A stretch of 64,000 nt of DNA from assembly GCA_041586735.1 (NCBI GenBank), contig JBFGZQ010000006.1, positions 143,332-207,331 on the forward strand. The letters are read 5' to 3'. Below, one piece after another: positions 8,190 to 15,162 of the stretch; positions within the stretch are counted from its first letter, which is position 1, and the number at the start of each line of letters is the position of its first letter. The position numbers and the translations under genes are program-made. The DNA is from Motiliproteus sp041586735. GTDB taxonomy: Bacteria; Pseudomonadota; Gammaproteobacteria; Pseudomonadales; Balneatricaceae. The notes under the pieces were generated by a model. It had not been told where the DNA came from. It was given only the letters and a program-made list of their open reading frames with translations, and did no database searches.

Positions 8190-8672
8190 TCATGCATCAC
8201 CACCGCGGTTAATCGACTCGGCCTGCTGGCGAACCTTGGCCATCAGCGCCTTCAGGCTGTCTTGCTCCTCGTGGCTTAAGCCACCCAGTAACTGCTGCTC
8301 CCGCGCCCGCACTCGGAGAACCAGGTCGGCAAACACCTGCTGCCCGGCATCGGTCAGATGCAGATGGACGCGACGTCGATCTGCATCATCCACCAAGCGC
8401 TGCAAAAATCCCCGTTTCAGCAACCCCTGAATAGCCCGACTCACCTGCACCTTGTCGATACTCGAACGCCGCACCACATCGCTGGCTGACAGCGGCTGGT
8501 GATTGCCCAGCACCGCCATGGTGCGCCACTCCGATACGCTCAGGCCGTAGCGGCTGCTGTAGATATCGGTCACGGACTGACTCACCGCCAGATAGAAACG
8601 CCGTACCTGATAGGGAAAAAACTCCTCCAGAGTGAAGACGCTATCCTGGGGTTCGGTGCGGGTCTGCGTCAT
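8190..8672 (-). CDS. MarR family transcriptional regulator
   Basis: A 160-aa winged-helix protein of MarR type. The recognition region is LGNHQPLSASDVVRRSSIDKVQVSRAIQGLLKRG (residues about 50-84, quoted only as a span), followed by the wing DDADRRRVHLHLTDAG. It lies 60 bases upstream of maiA on the same strand, so it may control the maiA-VOC unit. MarR proteins in aromatic loci usually respond to a phenolic ligand, but the ligand here cannot be read from sequence. An IclR regulator is encoded nearby, so the locus has two regulators. Confidence 0.88.
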   Translation of the reverse strand: MTQTRTEPQDSVFTLEEFFPYQVRRFYLAVSQSVTDIYSSRYGLSVSEWRTMAVLGNHQPLSASDVVRRSSIDKVQVSRAIQGLLKRGFLQRLVDDADRRRVHLHLTDAGQQVFADLVLRVRAREQQLLGGLSHEEQDSLKALMAKVRQQAESINRGGDA

Positions 8673-8741
8673 GTTCTGCTGCTTCCTATCTGTAGGGCTG
8701 GGTTAGTGGACTGAGCTAATCAACCAAGTTAATAAACCGTG

Positions 8742-9092
8742 CTATTCGCCGCCAAGCAGCATTTTGTATTCCATATCCGACTTCAAAATATGATTAACCA
8801 ACCAGCCACGCAGATAGACATTGACACTATCAGCCAGTAGCGGTGCCGACAGGCCACCGACACTGAACGACTGGCGTACCGCCCGCAGCCACTGTTCAAA
8901 CACTCGATGCTGGGCTTTATGGGCCTCAAACTCCGCATAACTGGCCTGACGCAAGAGTTGCTCTTCAAACCGAAAATGCTCTTTAGTGTAGTGATCCAGC
9001 TCATCAAACACATAGGCGATCATGCCACCGGAGCAGTCGGTATGGATGTCACCTGTAGCGCCTGACGCGGCAAAGGTTTCATATGAAACCAT
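8742..9092 (-). pseudogene. hemerythrin-like protein lacking its N-terminal helix (possibly broken)
   Basis: The 116-aa frame matches the second half of bacterial hemerythrins: HYTKEHFRFEEQLL, then FEAHKAQHRVF, then LVNHILKSDMEYK. These supply the His/Glu/His/His/His/Asp ligands of the later helices. The usual first helix with its IDxQH iron ligand is absent; the first 20 residues (MVSYETFAASGATGD) do not resemble it. The apparent ATG sits between two TTTCATATGAAA palindromes, and no upstream frame supplies the missing helix. It is either a truncated pseudogene or an atypical short form. A complete di-iron site looks unlikely. Confidence 0.6.
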
Positions 9093-9109
9093 TTAATTTC
9101 ATATGAAAC
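9075..9109. promoter_or_regulatory. pair of TTTCATATGAAA palindromes
   Basis: GGTTTCATATGAAACC at 9075-9090 is a perfect 16-bp palindrome, and TTTCATATGAAA recurs at 9098-9109, centre-to-centre about 21 bases (two helical turns). The pair overlaps the apparent hemerythrin start codon. Spacing and symmetry are what a dimeric repressor bound on one DNA face would need. The regulator is unknown. Confidence 0.55.
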
Positions 9110-9145
9110 CTTTACGCAACTATGAAAATAGCGGTATTGGGTTTT

Positions 9146-9162
9146 TTTACGAATTATGTAAT
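9146..9162. promoter_or_regulatory. putative IclR operator copy 1 (TTTACG-N5-TGTAAT)
   Basis: This 17-bp near-palindrome shares the TTACG-N5-CGTAA layout with three others at 9249, 10213 and 10307. The four surround the IclR gene, so IclR is the obvious candidate binder. This copy has one arm changed (TGTAAT). Confidence 0.45.
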
Positions 9163-9248
9163 TACTCAAAAATCTGGCTATTATTGCGCTCAATAGTTTG
9201 GGACTGGCACGCCAGCTGGCGATGACAAATGGCCACCCATAACAACAA

Positions 9249-9265
9249 ATTACGTATTGCATAAT
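9249..9265. promoter_or_regulatory. putative IclR operator copy 2 (ATTACG-N5-CATAAT)
   Basis: ATTACG at 9249-9254 and CATAAT at 9260-9265 with a 5-base centre. It is the same layout as the other copies, with one substitution in the right arm. It lies in the gap between the IclR gene end and the hemerythrin-like gene. Confidence 0.5.
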
Positions 9266-9356
9266 TTTCTGACATCGAACAACGCTAGCGATTCAGACTC
9301 AGAGAGCGCCCGCCCGTGAACGGCCAAGCACTCGGGCCCAGCCCATGAGGCAGGGA

Positions 9357-10145
9357 TTACAGGGGCGCTGGCATATAGCCCAGCTGCGTGGAGATCTGAC
9401 CCGCAGTTTGCCGAAGTAACTGGGCATTACGGCCGTCCCACTCGGCATCGAAGCGGGATTTAAAACCAAACAATGCCAGCGACAGCACCAGCTCACCCCG
9501 GTAATCGAATACCGGCGCCGCCAACGATGACACTCCTTCGATACTATGACCCAGCACCCTGCCGAGCCCGTGCTGGCGGGTCTCTTCGATAATAGCGGCG
9601 ATCTCTTCCCAGCTACCGGGCGCCAGCTTGTGCGGCTGCTCCTTGAATCCAGCCAGCTCCTGCTCAACCAGCGGCCGAATCAGTTCACGCGGAAGATGCG
9701 CCAGAAACACCCGACCCGATGCCGACATAAGAGTAGAAAAGTTGGTCCCCGGGCGGATCCCTACCGAGATCGGTCGACGCGACTGAAACCAGCGTATCAC
9801 CGTGGTGCCCGCCGTGCCCCAGACGCTCAGAATCACCCCCTCTTCGGTCCGATCCCGCAGCGCCTCGAGGATATCGCTGGCCACCGCGGTGGGATCCAGC
9901 CGCGATAAAAACAGGGTCGAAAACTCCAGCCCATAAGGCCCCAGGTCATAGCGGCCATGGGCGGTGCGCGCAACGAACCCGGTATTGACCAAACTGGTGA
10001 GATAGCGATGCGCCTTGGCGGGGTGCATCGTCACCGCGGCGCTCAGTTCATTTAGCGACGCATGCCCCCCCATCGCCGCCAACGCCTTGAGTAACCCCAT
10101 CCCCACCTCTACTGACTGTACTCCTCCCTTACTGCCCTCGGTCAT
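9357..10145 (-). CDS. IclR family transcriptional regulator
   Basis: A 262-aa regulator with an N-terminal winged helix (about residues 12-70: SVEVGMGLLKALAAMGG, LNELSAAVTMHPAKAHRYL, GRYDLGPYGLEF) and a C-terminal IclR effector domain (about 85-260, with TLMSASGRVFLAHLP and VSSLAAPVFDYRGELVLSLAL). It is divergent from the MBL-monooxygenase operon, with a 235-bp shared control region. IclR regulators commonly control aromatic catabolism, including homogentisate pathways in pseudomonads. Two palindromes in the shared region and two beyond the gene end are plausible operators. Confidence 0.92.
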   Translation of the reverse strand: MTEGSKGGVQSVEVGMGLLKALAAMGGHASLNELSAAVTMHPAKAHRYLTSLVNTGFVARTAHGRYDLGPYGLEFSTLFLSRLDPTAVASDILEALRDRTEEGVILSVWGTAGTTVIRWFQSRRPISVGIRPGTNFSTLMSASGRVFLAHLPRELIRPLVEQELAGFKEQPHKLAPGSWEEIAAIIEETRQHGLGRVLGHSIEGVSSLAAPVFDYRGELVLSLALFGFKSRFDAEWDGRNAQLLRQTAGQISTQLGYMPAPL

Positions 10146-10212
10146 CGATGGCTCTCCTTATTGCTACTAATTAGATTTATGTTTCTATTATTTACTTTCG
10201 GCGCCAATATCA

Positions 10213-10229
10213 ATTACGTAATACGTAAA
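10213..10229. promoter_or_regulatory. putative IclR operator copy 3 (ATTACG-N5-CGTAAA)
   Basis: ATTACG at 10213-10218, centre TAATA, CGTAAA at 10224-10229. The inner TTACG-N5-CGTAA is perfectly symmetric. It lies about 70 bases upstream of the IclR start, so it could serve autoregulation. Confidence 0.55.
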
Positions 10230-10306
10230 TAATCGCAACCTGATAACCGTAATCTTTGCATGACTAAAAAACTAGTGTTTGAATGACATATATCAACAAG
10301 CCGCCG

Positions 10307-10323
10307 ATTACGGATAGCGTAAT
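10307..10323. promoter_or_regulatory. putative IclR operator copy 4 (ATTACG-N5-CGTAAT)
   Basis: A perfect 17-bp palindrome apart from its centre: ATTACG at 10307-10312, GATAG, CGTAAT at 10318-10323. It ends 57 bases before the start of the MBL gene, in the expected promoter region of the catabolic operon. It is the best of the four copies. Confidence 0.6.
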
Positions 10324-10380
10324 TCAGATCGGCACCCATTAATACGTTTAGCTCTACAATTCGTTAAATTAGGAGTCACC

Positions 10381-11352
10381 ATGAGTAATCAATTTGCTTC
10401 GGCCGCAGACCTGGAACAGAAGAAGGTCACCTTCAGTCAACTGTCAGAGCACTGCTGGGCCTACACCGCCGAAGGTGATCCCAACACCGGCATCATCATC
10501 GGTGACGACGCGGTGATGATCATCGATGCCACGGCCACCCCTGTCGCGGCTCAGGAACTGGTGCGCCAGATCCGCACGGTCACCGACAAGCCGATCAAGT
10601 ACGTCACCCTGACGCACTACCACGCGGTACGGGTACTAGGCGCGTCAGGCTACAAGCAGCACGGTCTGGAGCAGATTATCGCCAGCCAAGATACCCTGGA
10701 CCTGATCAAGGAGCGCGGCCAGCAAGATATGGACTCCGAAATCGGCCGCTTCCCGCGGCTGTTTCAAGCGGTGGAAAGCGTCCCGGGGCTGACCTGGCCG
10801 ACACTGGTATTCCAAAAACAGCTGACCCTGATGATGGGGGGCCTGGAGGTGAAGATCATGCAGTTGGGCCGCGGCCACACCAAGGGCGATACCGTAGTCT
10901 GGGTTCCCAGCGAGGAGATATTGTTCTCGGGTGATCTAGTGGAGTGTGACGCTGCCTGCTACACCGGCGATGCCTACCTGACCGACTGGCCACAAACGTT
11001 GACCAATCTGACCGCCCTGAACGCCAAAAAACTAGTCCCCGGTCGTGGCCCGGCACTGGAAACTCCCGAGCAGGTCGCCGAAGGCTTGGCCTATACCCGC
11101 GCCTTCGTCAGCACTCTGTTCCAAAGTGCCCAGAAAGCGGTTGCTCAGAACATGAATCTGCGAGACTGCATGGCGTTGACCCGTGAAGCTATGGACCCGC
11201 AATTTGGCCAGGTATTTATCTACGAGCACTGCCTGCCCTTTGATGTGACCCGCGCCCACGATGAAGCATCGGGTATCCGTGATCCACGTATCTGGACCGC
11301 CGAGCGTGACCAGGAGATGTGGCACGGTCTGCAACAACAGCCCCAGGCATAA
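10381..11352 (+). CDS. metallo-beta-lactamase-fold protein with an altered metal motif
   Basis: A 323-aa MBL-fold protein at the head of the catabolic operon, with AGGAG seven bases before the ATG. The usual HxHxDH motif reads THYHAVRVLGASGY (near residue 80), so the Asp and third His are Val and Arg. Later elements are kept: LGRGHTKGDTVVWVPSEE (His near 164) and ILFSGDLVECD (Asp near 184). A single-metal site could still form from the remaining His/His/His/Asp set. Such proteins occur beside the same monooxygenase and DUF2783 genes in other proteobacteria, to my knowledge without a proven reaction. A hydrolase or lactonase role in aromatic breakdown is inference. Confidence 0.85.
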   Translation: MSNQFASAADLEQKKVTFSQLSEHCWAYTAEGDPNTGIIIGDDAVMIIDATATPVAAQELVRQIRTVTDKPIKYVTLTHYHAVRVLGASGYKQHGLEQIIASQDTLDLIKERGQQDMDSEIGRFPRLFQAVESVPGLTWPTLVFQKQLTLMMGGLEVKIMQLGRGHTKGDTVVWVPSEEILFSGDLVECDAACYTGDAYLTDWPQTLTNLTALNAKKLVPGRGPALETPEQVAEGLAYTRAFVSTLFQSAQKAVAQNMNLRDCMALTREAMDPQFGQVFIYEHCLPFDVTRAHDEASGIRDPRIWTAERDQEMWHGLQQQPQA

Positions 11353-11454
11353 CAGTCAAAGCTAGAGGAAAAGCAACCGGGGCTAAGAGTTAGGGGTTAG
11401 GGATCAGCAGCTATGCAGCGCCCCTGACCCTGAACCGCATCGAACAGCCAGGCC

Positions 11455-11522
11455 TTCTATCACGGTTCTAGCATCAAGACCCTAGCATCAAGGTTCTATC
11501 ATCACGGCCCTATCAGCACGGC
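11455..11522. repeat. degenerate 11-15-bp tandem repeat
   Basis: Five imperfect units (starting at 11455, 11466, 11481, 11494 and 11509) share CTATCAKCAMGG-like sequence. They fill the 200-bp gap between the MBL and monooxygenase genes, which otherwise holds nothing recognised. It is similar in scale to the repeats at 5170 and 13517, though the unit sequence differs. Confidence 0.65.
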
Positions 11523-11552
11523 CCTCAAAAAAAGATAACAACGAGGTCATCC

Positions 11553-13226
11553 ATGTCTACAACCTACCAAAATCCGGTCTACGACTACATTCGGTCTGCA
11601 GACCAGCAATCGGACCAGCCGGCTCACCACCCTTTAGTCATCGTGGGTGCCGGTCCCGTCGGACTGGCGGCGGGCCTGGACGCCAGTGTACAGGGCATTC
11701 CGGCGGTCATCGTCGACGATAACAACACCGTCAGCGTCGGCTCCCGTGCCGTCTGCTACTCCAAGCGGACACTGGAGATCCTTGACCGCCTAGGCTGTGG
11801 CAAACGCATGCTGGACAAAGGCGTGATCTGGCAAGAGGGCAAGGTGTTCTTTAAGGATGAACTGGTCACCCGCTTCAACCTGTTACCCGAAGAGGGCCAT
11901 GAGCAGCCTGCCTTTATCAATCTGCAGCAGTACTATCTCGAAGAGTACATGGTCGATCGTACCCGCGAGATGGATGGCATCGATATCCGCTGGAAGAACC
12001 GGGTAGTAGGCGTTGATAACGATGCCAATACTCAGATCGTGACCCTGACCATCGACACCCCTGACGGCCCTTATAAGATCACTACCGACTGGCTGATCGT
12101 GGCCGATGGTGCCAACAGCTCAGTCCGCAGCATGCTGGGACTGGCCATGGAGGGCAAGACCTTCGAGGATCGCTTCCTGATCGCCGATATCGTCATGAAG
12201 GCCGACTTTCCATCCGAGCGCTGGTTTTCGTTTGACCCCTCCTACCACCCAGGTCAATCCACCCTGCTGCACAGTCAGCCCGATAATGTTTGGCGTCTCG
12301 ACTTCCAGCTAGGCTGGGACAAAGATCCAGAGGAGGAGAAAAAACCTGAAAATATCATTCCCCGGGTCAAGGCGATGATGGGCGAAGACGTAGAATTCGA
12401 GCTCGAATGGGCCAGCGTCTATACCTTTATGTGCCGACGCATGGCGCACTTCCGCCAAGGTCGGGTGCTGTTCGCCGGTGACGCCGCACACCAGGTCTCA
12501 CCCTTTGGTGCCCGCGGTGCCAACTCCGGCGTCCAGGACACCGACAACCTGCTGTGGAAACTCAAACTGGTGATGGACGGCAAAGCCCCAGACGCCCTGA
12601 TCGATAGCTACTGCGCCGAGCGTGAGTATGCCGCCGATGAAAACCTGCTCAACTCGACCCGCTCGACCGATTTTATCTCGCCGAAATCAAAAACCTCGCT
12701 GCGCTTTCGCAACGCCACTCTGGAACTATCCAGGGATTATCATTTCGCCCAGAAACTGGTCAACTCCGGTCGTCTGTCCGATGCCGCCTTCCTGAGCGAA
12801 TCGCCGCTCAACAGTGCCGACGAGGAGTCGTTTGCAGGCAAGATGGTGCCGGGTGCGCTGATGGACGACGCGCCGATCCAAGGTGATCACGATGAGCGCT
12901 GGGCATTGAAGGTCTTCGCCAACCGCTTCCAGCTGCTGTACTTCGTCGACAACGCCAGCACTCTGAGCCAGACGACCGCCAACCAGCTGCTGGCACTGAA
13001 TCAAGGTGAGATTGCGATCCAGCCGGTGGTGGTCGCCACCTCGGGCACCGCCCCGCAGGGCATCAGAACGGTGCTGGATAGTAAAGGCCTGCTGGGCAGA
13101 CGTTACGATGCTCGCAACGGTACCTGCTATCTGAGCCGCCCGGATCAGCATATCGCAGGCCGCTGGCGCGAACTGGATAACAATAAGATCACCCAGGCCC
13201 TCAACACGGCTACCTGTAACGGCTAA
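11553..13226 (+). CDS. class A FAD-dependent aromatic monooxygenase (MhpA/phenol-hydroxylase type)
   Basis: A 557-aa flavoprotein hydroxylase expected to add one oxygen to an aromatic acid using NAD(P)H and O2. The FAD-binding GxGxxG motif is VGAGPVGLAAG near residue 32. The DG motif is WLIVADGANSSVR near 185, and the GD motif GRVLFAGDAAHQVSPFGARG near 305. The C-terminal ~140 residues form the thioredoxin-like tail typical of MhpA relatives. The next gene, DUF2783, starts 11 bases later. Given the fumarylacetoacetate-forming enzymes in the same locus, a hydroxyphenylacetate-like substrate leading to homogentisate is plausible, but the substrate cannot be read from sequence. Confidence 0.88.
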   Translation: MSTTYQNPVYDYIRSADQQSDQPAHHPLVIVGAGPVGLAAGLDASVQGIPAVIVDDNNTVSVGSRAVCYSKRTLEILDRLGCGKRMLDKGVIWQEGKVFFKDELVTRFNLLPEEGHEQPAFINLQQYYLEEYMVDRTREMDGIDIRWKNRVVGVDNDANTQIVTLTIDTPDGPYKITTDWLIVADGANSSVRSMLGLAMEGKTFEDRFLIADIVMKADFPSERWFSFDPSYHPGQSTLLHSQPDNVWRLDFQLGWDKDPEEEKKPENIIPRVKAMMGEDVEFELEWASVYTFMCRRMAHFRQGRVLFAGDAAHQVSPFGARGANSGVQDTDNLLWKLKLVMDGKAPDALIDSYCAEREYAADENLLNSTRSTDFISPKSKTSLRFRNATLELSRDYHFAQKLVNSGRLSDAAFLSESPLNSADEESFAGKMVPGALMDDAPIQGDHDERWALKVFANRFQLLYFVDNASTLSQTTANQLLALNQGEIAIQPVVVATSGTAPQGIRTVLDSKGLLGRRYDARNGTCYLSRPDQHIAGRWRELDNNKITQALNTATCNG

Positions 13227-13237
13227 CGGAGAATCTC

Positions 13238-13474
13238 ATGTCCCCTACTTCATCCTTAAATACCGAATCAAATTTTCGTCGTACCGGGCAGCAGGAGTTT
13301 CGTGCTTATCGTGCCGGTGATGATTTCTACGAAGCGCTGATCGACGCCCATCTCGGGCTGACCGATGAGCAGAGCGAACAGCTCAACGCCAAACTCATCC
13401 TGCTGCTGGCCAACCATATCGGCGACCTCGAGGTGTTGGCTGACGCACTCGATGCGGCCCGTAAGGGCGTATAA
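13238..13474 (+). CDS. DUF2783 small protein
   Basis: A 78-aa protein recognised as DUF2783. The region FYEALIDAHLGLTDEQSEQLNAKL (residues about 29-52, given as a span) and the following NHIGDLEVLADALDAAR are the family core, predicted helical. It follows the monooxygenase by 11 bases with GGAG before the ATG. Small partners of this type occur next to this kind of flavin monooxygenase; a role as accessory subunit is inferred only from the association. Confidence 0.85.
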   Translation: MSPTSSLNTESNFRRTGQQEFRAYRAGDDFYEALIDAHLGLTDEQSEQLNAKLILLLANHIGDLEVLADALDAARKGV

Positions 13475-13516
13475 AACCAAGGACCGGGGGGCTTGGCTCC
13501 CCTGACCTGGCTTTGT

Positions 13517-13600
13517 TGTTATTAACCTGATGTTATTAACCTGCTGTTATTAACCTTATGTCATTAGCCTTATGTCGTTAGCCTTGTATAGTTAGCGTTA
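13517..13600. repeat. tandem repeat of a 14-bp unit, about six copies
   Basis: Units of 14 bases start at 13517, 13531, 13545, 13559, 13573 and 13587. The first three are nearly identical (TGTTATTAACCTKM) and the later ones decay stepwise to TGTCGTTAGCCTTG and TATAGTTAGCGTTA. They fill most of the 187-bp gap before fumarylacetoacetase. The gradient of decay along the array suggests growth by slippage at one end. Confidence 0.85.
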
Positions 13601-13661
13601 CCGAGTAAGCCCGACTATACAGAGCGCTCTATTTTAGTTTTCTATCAAAGGATAGCGCACC

Positions 13662-14981
13662 ATGCCCACGTTAAACTCCACTCATAACCCAGAACTGCAA
13701 AGCTGGGTGACCTCGGCCAACCTGCCAGGCTGTGACTTTCCGATCCAGAACCTGCCCTTCACCATCTTTCGCCGTCAGCATAGCAACGAGCCCTTTCGGG
13801 GTGGTGTCGCCATCGGCGATCAAATTCTGGACCTGGCGGCGCTTGATGCCAGCGGCGTGATGACTGGGGATGCAGCCCAAGCCATCGCCGCCTGCTGCGA
13901 TGACGCTCTCAACCGCTTTATGGCGTTGGGCGCGCGCTATTGGTCGGCGCTGCGTTTGGCGCTGTCCGACGCTCTTAGCCAAGGTTCTGCGCTTGAGACC
14001 CGCCTGAGCGCTTGCCTACTAGCTCAATCAGACGCCGAATATCAATTACCAGCTCGGATCGGGGACTACACCGACTTCTACACCTCGGTGCACCACGCCA
14101 CCCGTGTCGGCCAGTTATTTCGCCCCGACAATCCATTACTACCCAACTACAAGTGGGTTCCCATCGGCTACCACGGCCGCAGCTCATCGATCGAGGTCTC
14201 TGGCCAGACCTTCCACCGCCCTTGCGGTCAGACCAAGGCTCCCGATGCCGCCGAACCCAGCCTAGGGCCCTGTAAACGGCTGGATTATGAACTCGAAATC
14301 GGTATTTATATCGGTGCCGGTAACGCACTGGGCGATCCCATCGCCCTTGATAACAGCGACGACCACGTGTTTGGGCTTTGCCTGTTCAATGATTGGTCTG
14401 CACGCGATATCCAGGCCTGGGAGTACCAACCGCTGGGGCCGTTCCTGTCCAAAAACTTCGCCTCCACCGTCTCCCCCTGGATTATCACCCTAGAGGCACT
14501 CGCGCCTTACCGGCTCGAATGGCATCGTGATGCCTCTGATCCGCAACCGCTGGACTATCTGGAGTCGGCCCAAAATCGACAGTCTGGTGCCTTTGATATT
14601 CAGCTAGAAGTGTTGCTGCAGACCGAACAGATGCGTCAAGCCGGTCAGACTGCTCACCGGTTATCAGAGTCCAACTTCAGCGACTCCTATTGGACCGTAG
14701 CGCAGATGGTCGCACACCACACCGTCAACGGCTGCAACCTGCGCCCCGGTGATTTTTTTGGCAGCGGAACCCAGTCCGGAGCCGATGACGCGCAATCGGG
14801 ATCCCTGCTCGAATTAAGCCAAGGCGGCAAGCAGTCGGTACCGCTGCCCAACGGCGAGTCACGCACCTTTCTGGAAGATGGCGATGCCATCATCATGCGC
14901 GGTTACTGTCAAAAACAGGGCTACGCACGCATCGGTTTTGGCGAGGTGAGCAGTCTGATTCTTCCCGCCAAAGCGCGGTAA
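13662..14981 (+). CDS. fahA: fumarylacetoacetase
   Basis: Hydrolyses 4-fumarylacetoacetate to fumarate and acetoacetate, the last step of the homogentisate pathway. The 439-aa length and two-domain form match full fumarylacetoacetases, not the shorter fumarylpyruvate hydrolases. The N-terminal SH3-like domain (NLPFTIFRR, GVAIGDQILDL) precedes the catalytic domain. The catalytic domain has DYTDFYTSVHHATRVG (metal and catalytic Asp/His, near 125-140), YHGRSSSIEVSG, RLDYELEIGIYIG, FNDWSARDIQAWEY, GPFLSKNF and HHTVNGCNLRPGDFFGSGT. AAAGGA lies seven bases before the ATG. With maiA it fixes the locus as a fumarylacetoacetate pathway. Confidence 0.95.
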   Translation: MPTLNSTHNPELQSWVTSANLPGCDFPIQNLPFTIFRRQHSNEPFRGGVAIGDQILDLAALDASGVMTGDAAQAIAACCDDALNRFMALGARYWSALRLALSDALSQGSALETRLSACLLAQSDAEYQLPARIGDYTDFYTSVHHATRVGQLFRPDNPLLPNYKWVPIGYHGRSSSIEVSGQTFHRPCGQTKAPDAAEPSLGPCKRLDYELEIGIYIGAGNALGDPIALDNSDDHVFGLCLFNDWSARDIQAWEYQPLGPFLSKNFASTVSPWIITLEALAPYRLEWHRDASDPQPLDYLESAQNRQSGAFDIQLEVLLQTEQMRQAGQTAHRLSESNFSDSYWTVAQMVAHHTVNGCNLRPGDFFGSGTQSGADDAQSGSLLELSQGGKQSVPLPNGESRTFLEDGDAIIMRGYCQKQGYARIGFGEVSSLILPAKAR

Positions 14982-14997
14982 TACTCAGCGTCCAGGC

Positions 14998-15027
14998 CCT
15001 GCCCTGCCATCTGCACGGCAGGACAGG
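14998..15027 (+). terminator. hairpin after fahA
   Basis: CCTGCCCTGCC at 14998-15008 pairs with GGCAGGACAGG at 15017-15027 (10 of 11) around an 8-base loop, shortly after the fumarylacetoacetase stop. There is no T-run, so it may be a weak terminator or an RNA-stabilising hairpin between fahA and the permease gene. Confidence 0.45.
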
Positions 15028-15162
15028 ACAGGACCTGAAGCGTTACCAATAAAATTCATATCGTTTTGAAAGCCATTCGCTAATAATTAGCCGTTGTTAA
15101 TCCCAAGCCGCCACGACGACCCTGGCAGACTCCAACAAGCCCCCCAGCACAGACAGATTACG

